In this document: positions 24,264-32,416 of the stretch, piece after piece | Position numbering within the stretch: the stretch's first letter is position 1 | Layout: each line of letters begins with the position of its first letter | Origin: Ulvibacterium sp. | Lineage (GTDB): Bacteria; Bacteroidota; Bacteroidia; Flavobacteriales; Flavobacteriaceae | Assembly: GCF_028285715.1 (NCBI RefSeq) | Contig: NZ_JANQOO010000035.1 | Coordinates: forward strand, 124,001 to 188,000 | Direction of reading: 5' to 3' | Length of the DNA stretch: 64,000 bases | Notes under the pieces: model-generated | The model's input: only the letters and a program-made list of their open reading frames with translations | Database searches by the model: none | What the model was told of the DNA's origin: nothing | Position numbers and translations under genes: made by a program

Positions 24264-24785
24264 TTATAATTCTTGTTGTGTTGATTGATGATCATAGCTT
24301 AATTCCCGCTTAATTTTCCAAGTACCCTCGTCCAAAATCCAGACATGGGTAAACTTTGCGATATCTCCCTTTTGATATTCCTGGTTTTCATTAAGAAATT
24401 CAAATCGATGTACACCATGTTGAATGGCGCCATATAGTTCACCTTCCTTATATAGGGGAAAAACCTCTAGGGAATCGCTTAACAAAATTCGCTTTGCAGG
24501 TTGTGGGTCATTTGGATTTCGCTTGGCACAGTTTTCCTCTATAGGTGTCAAGAAGTTGCTTTTACCCAAAGTAATCCCGCCCTTATCATGATAAAATTCA
24601 AAATCCTCACTGAACAAGTCAGCCATGGTACCAGTATCGCATCGGTTAAAGGCAGCATCAAAAAGGATGCTATCCCTTTCCTTCAACGATTGGAACAATT
24701 CCGATTTTTGATCTACTTGGGCACCTGCTAAAGCGTGTACCAGAAATAGGATTAAAAATATGATGTATTTAACGAGATGTATCAT
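24264..24785 (-). CDS. Secreted DUF4440/SnoaL-like protein
   Basis: 173 aa. Signal peptide up to about residue 22 (HALAGAQ). An NTF2-like cone fold is suggested by LKERDSILFDAAFNRCD, LFSEDFEFYHDKGG and FTHVWILDEGTWKIKRELSYDH. These domains bind small hydrophobic molecules or act as hydrolases or isomerases; no active-site pair can be assigned. Its ATG overlaps the stop of the DUF4870 gene by 4 nt. Confidence 0.72.
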   Translation of the reverse strand: MIHLVKYIIFLILFLVHALAGAQVDQKSELFQSLKERDSILFDAAFNRCDTGTMADLFSEDFEFYHDKGGITLGKSNFLTPIEENCAKRNPNDPQPAKRILLSDSLEVFPLYKEGELYGAIQHGVHRFEFLNENQEYQKGDIAKFTHVWILDEGTWKIKRELSYDHQSTQQEL

Positions 24786-25267
24786 TTTATAAAATTTATG
24801 GTTATGGGGTATTTAAAAGACTCACCTTCATTGGTTCGTATGGTCCCCAAGATGGTATAGACAATATTGACGATAAAGAGGGCACCCTGTAACAATCCCA
24901 CAGCGCCCAATGGCCATACCCACCTCCCAAACCTAAAATCATCACTGTCAAAATGGAAGTTAAGGTTGTTGAGATTGTTGAGACCGTCAAAACCAAAATG
25001 GGAAAAATTGAAAAGGTCGGGAAGAAAGCTCACAAAAAAGGGGACACTTATTAAACCTGCCACTATGGAATACAAAAGCAAACTTATTTGAAAGTTTAAG
25101 ACCTGTTTTCCATTGTAGTCCACAAAATCGTATTCCTTCTTATTGGCCGTCCATAACACCAAGGGTAATATGAAATTTCCAAAGGGAATGAAGAACTTGG
25201 AAAAAGTGGATGCATGTATAATTGCGGACAGATTTTTTTCGTGTTTGCTCAAAGTATTTTCCATCAC
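24782..25267 (-). CDS. DUF4870 membrane protein
   Basis: 161 aa. The opening LSKHEKNLSAIIHASTFSKF and the conserved FVDYNGKQVLNFQIS (about 48-62) mark DUF4870 (Tic20-like). Three or four membrane helices. Function unknown. It overlaps the secreted DUF4440 gene by 4 nt, an operon of two. Confidence 0.82.
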   Translation of the reverse strand: MMENTLSKHEKNLSAIIHASTFSKFFIPFGNFILPLVLWTANKKEYDFVDYNGKQVLNFQISLLLYSIVAGLISVPFFVSFLPDLFNFSHFGFDGLNNLNNLNFHFDSDDFRFGRWVWPLGAVGLLQGALFIVNIVYTILGTIRTNEGESFKYPITINFIK

Positions 25268-25396
25268 CTATTATTTTCTTATACAAATATATGTCTAAAA
25301 GAAGGTACTTTGCAAAACATAGTACTAACATTTAACAAAAAATTAACAAATTTGAATTTGATTTTTTTCAATACATTTAATGAAAAATAACACGCA

Positions 25397-25852
25397 ATGG
25401 CAGTATCCACGGGCAAGTTCAACACTTTCATATTTTTTAAACTTCCATCTGCCTGGTGGTGTGGTGTTCGTTTGCGATATATGGACCAGAGTAAGGCAGT
25501 AGTCACGGTAAGGCACAGATGGATCAACCAAAATCCCTTCAAAAGTATGTTTTGGGCGGTTCAGGGTATGGCGGCTGAACTGAGTACTGGAGCCATGGTC
25601 ATTGCACAGATTCGCGAAAGCGGACAACGAATTTCAATGCTAGTGGCCAACAATAAAGCCAACTTTTCTAAAAAGGCTACTGGGAAAATAACCTTTACAT
25701 GTAAAGATGGCCATTTGATAGAGGGCGCGCTTCAGAAAACCATGGAGACTGGGGAGGGGCAGACCTTTTGGATGAAATCCATAGGAGTCAATGAAGATGG
25801 GGTGGTAGTGTCTACCTTCGATTTTGAATGGACGGTAAAGCTTAAGACATGA
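25397..25852 (+). CDS. DUF4442 protein, hotdog-fold thioesterase-like
   Basis: 151 aa. The sequence KLPSAWWCGVRLRYMDQSKAVVTV, then NPFKSMFWAVQGMAAELSTG (about 45-64), fits DUF4442, a hotdog-fold group related to acyl-CoA thioesterases. Substrate unknown. It stands alone, divergent from the DUF4870 operon across 129 nt. Confidence 0.75.
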   Translation: MAVSTGKFNTFIFFKLPSAWWCGVRLRYMDQSKAVVTVRHRWINQNPFKSMFWAVQGMAAELSTGAMVIAQIRESGQRISMLVANNKANFSKKATGKITFTCKDGHLIEGALQKTMETGEGQTFWMKSIGVNEDGVVVSTFDFEWTVKLKT

Positions 25853-25969
25853 GCGGGAAGAAGGTGGGGTCTACATGTTTGTACTAAAAAAGGCTTCGTT
25901 CGTATCAATTAATTCCGTGTTGGTAGCTTTTGGGAACGGTAATGAGTTAAGGTTGTGTATTTTAGTACA

Positions 25970-27055
25970 ATGTTTTTGCTCTCCAAGGTATATGAAAGAT
26001 GGACATGGGAACGCATCTCCCGGCATATATTGTACTGGTGTAGTTGGTGGGGATTTTATGCGCTGGTAAACACGAACTCCTATTCGAATGGCAGTTATGT
26101 GGACTGGCTTTTGGTGGAACTTTTTGTGCTTCCCGTTAAATTGACCATTACGTATTTTGTCATTTACTATCTGCTACCGCGATTCTCTGAAAAAAGGCGG
26201 TATTTCTTGCTCTTGTTCCTAACCCTTGTACTTTGTTTCCTTGGGTCTATGGTGCTTAGGACTATGGAAATATGCTCTCTACAGTCTTGGCTTTTGCTGT
26301 CCCATGAATTGTCATGTGCTTGGGGAAAGGCACCCTTTTTTGTCTTTAAAATGGTCTATAAGGCCTTGGATTTGTTGTTTGTGGTTTCCTTGGTGGCCAT
26401 CATTAAGTTTATCCAGCAGCAGATTGTCTATGAACGAAAGACTAAAAACCTGCTCACCCAAAAATTGGAGACCGAGCTGCAATTTTTAAAGCACCAGTTA
26501 CAGCCCCATTTTCTCTTTAACACTTTGAACAACCTGTATGGATTAATCCTTACCAAGAGCGAAAAAGCGGGGGATATGGTGGTTAAGCTATCGGAAATCA
26601 TGAGCTATATGTTGTATGAATCCAATGAGACTCTGGTACCGGTGGAAAACGAACTGGCCAATTTAAAGAATTATATAGCCCTTGAAAAGATACGGTACGG
26701 TGATGAACTACAAATAGATTATGAAGTATTAGGGGAAACGAAGGATAAAAAAATCCCACCCTTGGTTTTGATTTCCTTTGTGGAAAACGCATTTAAACAT
26801 GGACCTTCTTCCAATTTGGAAATCAGTTGGATCAAAATCTCGGCGGAAGTACACGCACAACGATTTCTGTTTGTTGTAGAGAACAGCCTTCCATTGTCCG
26901 AATCGGGAAAAGAAAAGAAGAGCTCCCAGGTCAATAGCGGTATTGGGCTGAACAATGTGCGCAAGCGTCTAGACCTTATCTATGGAGAGGACTATGGACT
27001 CCAGATTGTCCAAGAGGAAACTTTTTTAATAAAATTTAGTATAAACTATCAGTAA
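25970..27055 (+). CDS. LytS-type membrane histidine kinase
   Basis: 361 aa from the ATG at 25970; a GTG five codons earlier is possible. Four membrane helices (about 18-150), then the LytS/YehU-type kinase core: HQLQPHFLFNTLNNLYGLI (phosphoacceptor region), PPLVLISFVENAFKHG (N box) and GIGLNNVRKRLDLIYG (G box). It acts on the LytTR regulator whose GTG start follows its stop with no spacing. The signal is unknown. Confidence 0.9.
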   Translation: MFLLSKVYERWTWERISRHILYWCSWWGFYALVNTNSYSNGSYVDWLLVELFVLPVKLTITYFVIYYLLPRFSEKRRYFLLLFLTLVLCFLGSMVLRTMEICSLQSWLLLSHELSCAWGKAPFFVFKMVYKALDLLFVVSLVAIIKFIQQQIVYERKTKNLLTQKLETELQFLKHQLQPHFLFNTLNNLYGLILTKSEKAGDMVVKLSEIMSYMLYESNETLVPVENELANLKNYIALEKIRYGDELQIDYEVLGETKDKKIPPLVLISFVENAFKHGPSSNLEISWIKISAEVHAQRFLFVVENSLPLSESGKEKKSSQVNSGIGLNNVRKRLDLIYGEDYGLQIVQEETFLIKFSINYQ

Positions 27056-27769
27056 GTGGAGCAAATACGTTGCCTAATTTTGGATGATGAGCCCATTGCC
27101 ATTACGGTCATTGAGTCGCACCTAAACGAATTCAAGGACCTGGAAATTATAGCAAAGTGCAGGAGTGCCTCAGAAGCTTTTGAAGTACTCCGAAAGGAAA
27201 AAGTAGACCTGATTTTCTTGGATATTGAGATGCCCAAATTGGACGGGCTTTCCTTTTTGAAATCGCTTAAGGACCCGCCATTGGTTTTAATAACCACGGC
27301 CCATCGCAACTTTGCCTTGGACGGGTTTGAATTGGATGTGGTTGACTATTTATTGAAACCCATTCCCTTAGATCGTCTTATGCAGGCGATTGCCAAGGTG
27401 CGGCGCCAGCTGCGAACGGACCAAGAATATCGTTCCCATGGATTTGATCCCTTGCCCTACATCTTTGTGAAGAGCGACCGGGAAAACGTAAAAATTAACC
27501 TAAGGGATATTCGATATATAGAAAGCCTAAAAAATCATGTAAAAATTGTCACCGACCAGAAAAACCATATTACTATGGTGAGCATTGGTGAAATGCAGCA
27601 TAAATTGCCCAAAAGTCTTTTCCTCCGAATTCACCGATCTTTTTTGGTCAATCTCAGTCATATCCAAAATTACACCAATACCTATGTGGTCATTGATCGG
27701 AAATCCTTTCCGTTGGGCAATGTATACAAGAATACCGTATTGGAGGTATTGGACAAAAACAGGATTTAA
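27056..27769 (+). CDS. LytTR-family response regulator
   Basis: 237 aa starting with GTG at 27056, directly after the kinase stop. Receiver (1-120) with acidic DDE at 10-12 and phosphoacceptor Asp56 (LIFLDIEMPKLDG), Lys in YLLKPIP. LytTR DNA-binding domain (about 135-237) with FVKSDRENVKINLRDIRYI and FLRIHRSFLVNLSHI. Partner of the kinase above. Confidence 0.93.
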   Translation: MEQIRCLILDDEPIAITVIESHLNEFKDLEIIAKCRSASEAFEVLRKEKVDLIFLDIEMPKLDGLSFLKSLKDPPLVLITTAHRNFALDGFELDVVDYLLKPIPLDRLMQAIAKVRRQLRTDQEYRSHGFDPLPYIFVKSDRENVKINLRDIRYIESLKNHVKIVTDQKNHITMVSIGEMQHKLPKSLFLRIHRSFLVNLSHIQNYTNTYVVIDRKSFPLGNVYKNTVLEVLDKNRI

Positions 27770-27927
27770 CCATACTTCCCATCTTTTGATTTGCCTCCCA
27801 CAATTGATAGGGTTGTTTCATCTGTTCGTATGGCAAAAGCGGCTGTTCGGCATTTTAGATTCCAGCGAAGGGATTAAGATTCTAATTTAGACATGAATCT
27901 AATGTATAATCTTAAAATCCTTTGACC

Positions 27928-28269
27928 ATGGGAAAAATCAAAAAGATTTTCGGAATAATAACCACCATTAGTCTCTTCATGTTTACCAATGAAGCCATAG
28001 CGGATCTTCCTTATGACAATTCGGATCCGAGGGTACAACAACGTAATAATAAGGTTAGGATGACCTTTTTCAATGAGGAAGAAGCCGTCTATACCGTAGA
28101 AATTTTTTCCTCAGATTACGAATTGATACGTAAGGAGGTATTAGGGGATGCCGTAGTAGTGGGTAAAATTTTCGATTTTGGTTATTCCAAAAAGGATTTG
28201 TACCATATACGGGTATCTACTGCACAAGAAGTCTTGTTCAATAAAAGAATGCGACTTGGAATCTACTAA
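27928..28269 (+). CDS. Small secreted protein of unknown function
   Basis: 113 aa from the ATG at 27928. Signal peptide IFGIITTISLFMFTNEAIA with cleavage likely near residue 26. The mature domain is beta-rich (KVRMTFFNEEEAVYTVEIFSSDYELI), like short surface proteins of Bacteroidota; no family recognised. The leader contains interleaved inverted repeats (27870-27920). A structured tail follows at 28284-28392. Confidence 0.65.
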   Translation: MGKIKKIFGIITTISLFMFTNEAIADLPYDNSDPRVQQRNNKVRMTFFNEEEAVYTVEIFSSDYELIRKEVLGDAVVVGKIFDFGYSKKDLYHIRVSTAQEVLFNKRMRLGIY

Positions 28270-28283
28270 CAACATGTAAAAAT

Positions 28284-28392
28284 AAGCGGGTTCTTTACCG
28301 ACCGGGTCCAAAAAACACTTCAAAAAATTAGTAGCGTAATCTTCAAGAAGTTTAATATGTTAAGGACATAACAAAGGCGGAACCCGCTTTTT
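28284..28392 (+). terminator. Long-range hairpin with terminator-like 3' end
   Basis: AAGCGGGTT (28284-28292) pairs with AACCCGCTT (28381-28389) across 88 nt, followed by a T run. The right arm can also fold locally (GCGG-AAC-CCGC at 28377-28387). The two foldings exclude each other, as in an attenuator. It may simply be the terminator of the small secreted-protein gene. Confidence 0.4.
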
Positions 28393-28443
28393 TAGTTACA
28401 CTTCGTACCGCTCAGGTCCAAAAACTTATTGATGCCTAAAAAA

Positions 28444-28636
28444 TCACTTCAACAAGGCCTTGGTAGTCCGACTTCCATTACCAAGATCATTGATGTACTT
28501 CATCAAGTATTTAGAGCCATCCCTTTTTTACAATACCATCAACTTTCTTAGTTTTAGTGCCAAAAATAGTCGAGCTAAAAGCACGGTGGATAGAAATCCA
28601 AATTACACTGCCAGCTAAATTTAAGGGGTATTCCAT
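28444..28636 (-). pseudogene. Frameshifted small protein gene
   Basis: From the ATG at 28634-28636 a frame of 41 codons (MEYPLNLAGSVIWISIHRAF) ends at a TAA at 28511-28513. Around 28521-28530, in a run of A then G (minus strand), a one-base shift would join it to a second open stretch (GSKYLMKYINDLGNGSRTTK) ending at 28444. Joined, it would be a protein of about 60 aa. This looks like one gene broken by an indel in a homopolymer, though a sequencing error or programmed shift is possible. Family unknown. Confidence 0.35.
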
Positions 28637-28732
28637 TGTAACAAATGAATAGTAGTACAGACTACTATCGTAGCGCACTATGAATTGTACGGTCCCTTAA
28701 AAAGAGGCCTATGAACTTTAATACAACAAAAT

Positions 28733-29530
28733 ATGAACGCACACGAAATAGATTATGACATTTACGGGGAGGAAATGCAATATGTAGAAATTGAATTGGA
28801 TCCCCAGGAAGCGGTGGTTGCCGAAGCTGGTAGCTTTATGATGATGGATTCCGATATTAAGATGGATACCATTTTTGGTGATGGCTCCAACCAGGATAGC
28901 GGGGTCTTGGGAAAATTGTTTTCCGCCGGAAAACGATTACTTACTGGCGAAAGTCTTTTTATGACGGCTTTTTTAAACATAGGTCAGGGCAAGAAGCAAG
29001 TAAGCTTTGCGGCACCTTATCCGGGTAAAATCGTGCCTATTGACCTATCCGAAAACGGAGGGAAGTTCATCTGTCAAAAAGATGCCTTTCTCTGTGCCGC
29101 AAAAGGAGTATCCGTTGGGATAGAATTCTCCAAACGCTTGGGTAGAGGGCTTTTTGGAGGAGAGGGTTTCATTATGCAAAAATTGGAAGGGGATGGAATG
29201 GCCTTTGTCCATGCCGGTGGCACCTTGGCGCGAAAGGAACTGGCCGCTGGCGAAGTTCTAAAGGTAGATACAGGCTGTATCGTTGGCTTTACCCAAAATG
29301 TGGATTATGACATTCAATTTGTGGGTGGAATCAAAAATACAGTATTTGGAGGCGAGGGCTTGTTTTTTGCTACCCTACGCGGTCCAGGAGTTGTTTACAT
29401 ACAATCCTTGCCCTTTAGTCGATTGGCCGGAAGGGTTTTGGCTTCGGTCCCTCGTGGCGGTAAGGATAAAGGTGAAGGCAGTCTGTTGGGCGGAATTGGG
29501 GACTTGCTGGATGGGGATAATCGGTTTTAA
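28733..29530 (+). CDS. AIM24/TIGR00266-family protein
   Basis: 265 aa. Typical features: [21 protein letters not shown] (about 22-42), repeated Gly-rich strands ([15 protein letters not shown]), and a final [10 protein letters not shown]. The family forms trimeric beta-barrel-like proteins of uncertain function. The start follows a long gap; the stop abuts the left repeat of the decayed S23 cassette. Confidence 0.85.
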   Translation: MNAHEIDYDIYGEEMQYVEIELDPQEAVVAEAGSFMMMDSDIKMDTIFGDGSNQDSGVLGKLFSAGKRLLTGESLFMTAFLNIGQGKKQVSFAAPYPGKIVPIDLSENGGKFICQKDAFLCAAKGVSVGIEFSKRLGRGLFGGEGFIMQKLEGDGMAFVHAGGTLARKELAAGEVLKVDTGCIVGFTQNVDYDIQFVGGIKNTVFGGEGLFFATLRGPGVVYIQSLPFSRLAGRVLASVPRGGKDKGEGSLLGGIGDLLDGDNRF

Positions 29531-29551
29531 GTGTTGGATGCTTGGTGTTGG
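29531..29551 (+). repeat. Left imperfect inverted repeat of S23 cassette
   Basis: A 21-nt element of the form GTGTTxGATGCxxGxTGTT. Its inverse, with a few differences, lies at 29883-29903, so the pair brackets the S23 pseudogene. It begins immediately after the stop codon of the AIM24-like gene. Confidence 0.55.
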
Positions 29552-29556
29552 CTGCC

Positions 29557-29859
29557 AGGGCAAAATTCAAATTCGAAAAGTAGCATATTCGGCAAGATGC
29601 CATGGATTTAGGGGAACAAATAAATTCTCTGACGAATAGTTTTCCCAAAAAGGAGCTTTACAATCTATCCTCATAGATTATTTGTGCTATGGATTCGGAA
29701 GCATTGAGTATTTCCGAAGAATCAATAATTCAATCAAAACCAGAATTCCGAAAGTTTTTGGGATATTCGGCAAGATCACTTGCCGAAGTAATAACTTGTC
29801 TGCATTAAACACGCCTCAGATTAATGAATATGATAATCGCTTTTGGGAAAAAATTGTAG
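29557..29859 (+). pseudogene. Decayed S23 four-helix-bundle protein gene
   Basis: Read in one frame, the stretch gives recognisable S23/four-helix-bundle segments: KFKFEK, then AMDLGEQINSLTNSFPKKEL, NISE-like SISEESIIQS, and EFRKFLGYSARSLAEV. In-frame stops interrupt it at 29581-29583 (where Leu is expected), 29674-29676 (Gln expected) and 29806-29808 (Lys expected). About 15-20 residues are missing before the final LMNMIIAFGKKL. Such genes are scattered through Bacteroidota genomes and are related to proteins encoded in 23S rRNA intervening sequences. This copy is dead. Confidence 0.75.
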
Positions 29860-29882
29860 CTTTAGATTAAAACACCGAGCAC

Positions 29883-29903
29883 TTAACATCGGGCATCAAA
29901 CAC
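29883..29903 (-). repeat. Right imperfect inverted repeat of S23 cassette
   Basis: On the minus strand it reads GTGTTTGATGCCCGATGTT and onward, matching the left element at most positions. It lies 15 nt before the DUF2461 gene. Confidence 0.55.
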
Positions 29904-29918
29904 CTGACAACCAACTTT

Positions 29919-30572
29919 ATGGACTTCAAAAACCTTATCCATTTTTTAAGGGAACTCAATAAAAACAATACCAAAGAATGGATGGATGCCAACCGCAAAT
30001 GGTATAAGGCGGTACGGGACGACTATATTTCCTGGTTGGACAAGATGGACCTCACTCTGGCAGCAATGGATGACTACTACTATACCACTCCAGGAAGGAA
30101 AGGTATCAACCGCATCAACAACAATTTAATGTTCCATCCCAACAAACCCATTTATAAGGACCATTTTGGGGCTGGACTCGATAAACGCCCCAACACAGGG
30201 GATTTCTATGTGGAAATCGGGATCGAACAATCCATGCTGGCCGGTGGGTTTTGGCGACCCGCCCCAAGAACATTGCGGAGTATTCGTGAAGCCATTGATT
30301 ATGACGGGGAAGAACTCAAAAAAATCATTAACAAAAAATCGTTCAGGGAAACATTTGGCGACTTGGTCCTTGACCAGAAACTAAAAAGTGCCCCGAAGGG
30401 ATTCTCTAATGACCATCCCCATATAGATCTATTGCGAAATAAGACCTTTGCGGTACTGCATTCTTTTTCCAATACGGAGGTATTGCAAAAAGATTTTGAT
30501 CAAAAAGTAATCAAGGTCTATCAAGAAATGTTGCCTTTCCGAAGATATTTAAACAAGGCGGTAACGGTTTAA
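29919..30572 (+). CDS. DUF2461 family protein
   Basis: 217 aa. Signature: FLRELNKNNTKEWMDANRKWY (about 9-29) then NRINNNLMFHPNKPIYKDHF and GDFYVEIGIEQSMLAGGFWRP. This fits DUF2461 (TIGR02453), widespread and of unknown function. Its end lies 20 nt from the convergent AraC gene. Confidence 0.9.
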   Translation: MDFKNLIHFLRELNKNNTKEWMDANRKWYKAVRDDYISWLDKMDLTLAAMDDYYYTTPGRKGINRINNNLMFHPNKPIYKDHFGAGLDKRPNTGDFYVEIGIEQSMLAGGFWRPAPRTLRSIREAIDYDGEELKKIINKKSFRETFGDLVLDQKLKSAPKGFSNDHPHIDLLRNKTFAVLHSFSNTEVLQKDFDQKVIKVYQEMLPFRRYLNKAVTV

Positions 30573-30592
30573 TTGGAGCAATTCTTTTTCAA

Positions 30593-31468
30593 TTACCACC
30601 GTACGATTTGTTCCATTTTATGTTTCCGATAATCCGAGGGAGGCATCCCTACAATTTTTTTGAAAGTTCTACTAAAAAATGCCGGGGAGGTAAACCCTGA
30701 TTGATAGCAGGCCTCGGTGACGTTTGCATCTTTTTTTCGCAACATCTCGCAGGCATAGGAAACCCTTATCTCATTTAAAGTGCGGGTAAGACTTTTTAAA
30801 GTCCTTCGCTTGTAATACCTACAGAATGAGGTTTCGGTCATATTCACAAGATTGGCCATGTCCGCAACCGTAATTTTGTTTTTAAAATTGGCATAAATGT
30901 ACTCTTTGATCAATCGCATTCTGCGTTCATCCAGTTCAGACCGATTGTATTCTTGTTCAATGGTCAAGAAATTAACGCATTGTTCCTCGGATAAACATAT
31001 TAAGGTCTCCAAGAGGTTGGTTAGCTGATACGGGCCACTTTTCCTTGAAATTCCCACTAAGAACTTTTTAACCTTAACCGTTTCCTTCGCCTTAAAAAGA
31101 ATACCACTTTTTGCCTTCCATAACAGGGCACGTACTTTGACCATTTCTGGGGTTTTGAAAAAATGGGCTCCCAAAAAATCATAGGCAAACTGAATAACCA
31201 CTCCCTGGGGCGTACTGTCACTCTCCTTATGATTCTCATGCCGGAATATAACATGGGGAAAATCCTGACCCAACAAGACCAATTCACCCTCATTGAATTC
31301 CATAAATCGGTTGCCCATAATGGCAGAAACCTTTCCCTTTCTAAAGTACATGATCTCAATTTCGGGATGGTAATGCCATTTGGTATTGAGATCAAAGGGT
31401 TCTTCCTTGATAACAAAGGAGCAATGACTTTGCGGATTTATGAGTCGTAGAGCCGGAGTTTTTTTCAT
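30593..31468 (-). CDS. AraC-family regulator, probable apiose-locus regulator
   Basis: 291 aa. N-terminal cupin sensor (WHYHPEIEIMYFRKGKVSA, about 31-49) and a C-terminal double helix-turn-helix (ITVADMANLVNMTETSFCRYY, ACEMLRKKDANVTEACYQSGF, then SPAFFSRTFKKIVGMPPSDYR). It is divergent from the catabolic operon starting at 31586, so it probably activates that operon and perhaps the transporter operon when the sugar or an intermediate is present. The effector is inferred from context only. Confidence 0.88.
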   Translation of the reverse strand: MKKTPALRLINPQSHCSFVIKEEPFDLNTKWHYHPEIEIMYFRKGKVSAIMGNRFMEFNEGELVLLGQDFPHVIFRHENHKESDSTPQGVVIQFAYDFLGAHFFKTPEMVKVRALLWKAKSGILFKAKETVKVKKFLVGISRKSGPYQLTNLLETLICLSEEQCVNFLTIEQEYNRSELDERRMRLIKEYIYANFKNKITVADMANLVNMTETSFCRYYKRRTLKSLTRTLNEIRVSYACEMLRKKDANVTEACYQSGFTSPAFFSRTFKKIVGMPPSDYRKHKMEQIVRW

Positions 31469-31572
31469 GGAATACGTCCTTTTTTGCCAATGGAAGGTTC
31501 CCTAAATATACAAAAAGACAAAATAGGACAAGTAAGTGAAAACAGTATGACGCATTGGGAAGAGAGAAAAGG

Positions 31573-31580
31573 TAATTTTG
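31573..31580 (+). promoter_or_regulatory. -7 promoter element of the sugar-catabolic operon
   Basis: A perfect TAnnTTTG (TAATTTTG) ends 5 nt before the ATG at 31586, predicting a leaderless message. It argues that the in-frame ATGs at 31490 and 31547 are upstream of the transcript. Confidence 0.5.
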
Positions 31581-31585
31581 TAAGT

Positions 31586-32416
31586 ATGGATTTGGGCATT
31601 AGCAGTTATACCTACGCTTGGGCCATAGGCATTGCAGGTCATATCCCCAATAAGGCGATGAATGCTTTTGAACTGATGGAAAAAGCGGTACGGCTCGGAG
31701 TGAATAGGGTACAGATTGCCGACAATCTTCCATTACACGGCCATACTTCCAGTGAATTGAAGGCCATTAAGAATTTTGCCTTGGAAAATGGTCTTAGTAT
31801 TGAAGTCGGGATGCGTGGCATGACCCCGAGGAATTTGGAAACGTATTTGGAGTTGGCCGTTTTTTTCAATTCTCCATTTCTCCGGGCGGTGATAGATGTG
31901 GAAGGCTTTGAACCTGAAATTGATCAAATCATTGGGATTGTAAATGAGGCATTACCAAAATTTAAGAATGCCGGGCTAGTATTGGCCATGGAAAATCATG
32001 ATAGATTTAAGGCACGCTCTTTTGTGGAGATTATTGAAAATACGGACAAGAAGTGGGTAGGTATTTGCCTAGATACCATTAATTCCCTTGGGGCCGATCA
32101 GTCCATTGGGGAAGTTTTAAAGGAACTCGCACCATACACGGTGAATTTTCATGTAAAAGACTACAAGATCAGGCGAAAGCCCCATAAACTGGGATTTGAT
32201 GTACTAGGGGCTCCTGCCGGTCTTGGGATGATGCCCATTGATATCATATTCCAAGAATTGGCAAAACACAACCGATGCCAAAGTGCCATTTTGGAGTTGT
32301 GGACACCACCCGAACCAAATATAAAGGCTACGGTTGCAAAGGAAGAGCAATGGGCCATCCAAAGTATATCGTTTTTAAAGAACTTATTCAAAGACAAGGA
32401 AGTATGGACAAGGTAG
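31586..32416 (+). CDS. TIM-barrel sugar isomerase-like; probable 3-oxo-isoapionate decarboxylase
   Basis: 276 aa from the ATG at 31586, chosen because family N-termini begin like MDLGISSYTYAWAIG and because a -7 element lies at 31573-31580; the frame extends to 31484. Xylose-isomerase-like barrel with metal ligands in VLAMENHDRF, GICLDTINSLG, VNFHVKDYKI and SAILELWTPPE. The OiaC enzymes of D-apiose breakdown, which turn 3-oxo-isoapionate into L-erythrulose and CO2, belong to this superfamily. The neighbours (ApnO- and ApsD-like enzymes, GH140) favour that role, but the barrel family is broad. It overlaps the next gene by 13 nt. Confidence 0.6.
   Translation: MDLGISSYTYAWAIGIAGHIPNKAMNAFELMEKAVRLGVNRVQIADNLPLHGHTSSELKAIKNFALENGLSIEVGMRGMTPRNLETYLELAVFFNSPFLRAVIDVEGFEPEIDQIIGIVNEALPKFKNAGLVLAMENHDRFKARSFVEIIENTDKKWVGICLDTINSLGADQSIGEVLKELAPYTVNFHVKDYKIRRKPHKLGFDVLGAPAGLGMMPIDIIFQELAKHNRCQSAILELWTPPEPNIKATVAKEEQWAIQSISFLKNLFKDKEVWTR

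Larger units (their letters stand above)
28270..28732. other. 463-nt gap holding a hairpin and a broken small gene
   Basis: No intact gene. The left part holds complementary arms at 28284-28292 and 28381-28389 followed by T residues. The middle holds a minus-strand frameshifted small gene (28444-28636). The rest up to the AIM24-like start shows nothing I can name. Confidence 0.6.
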
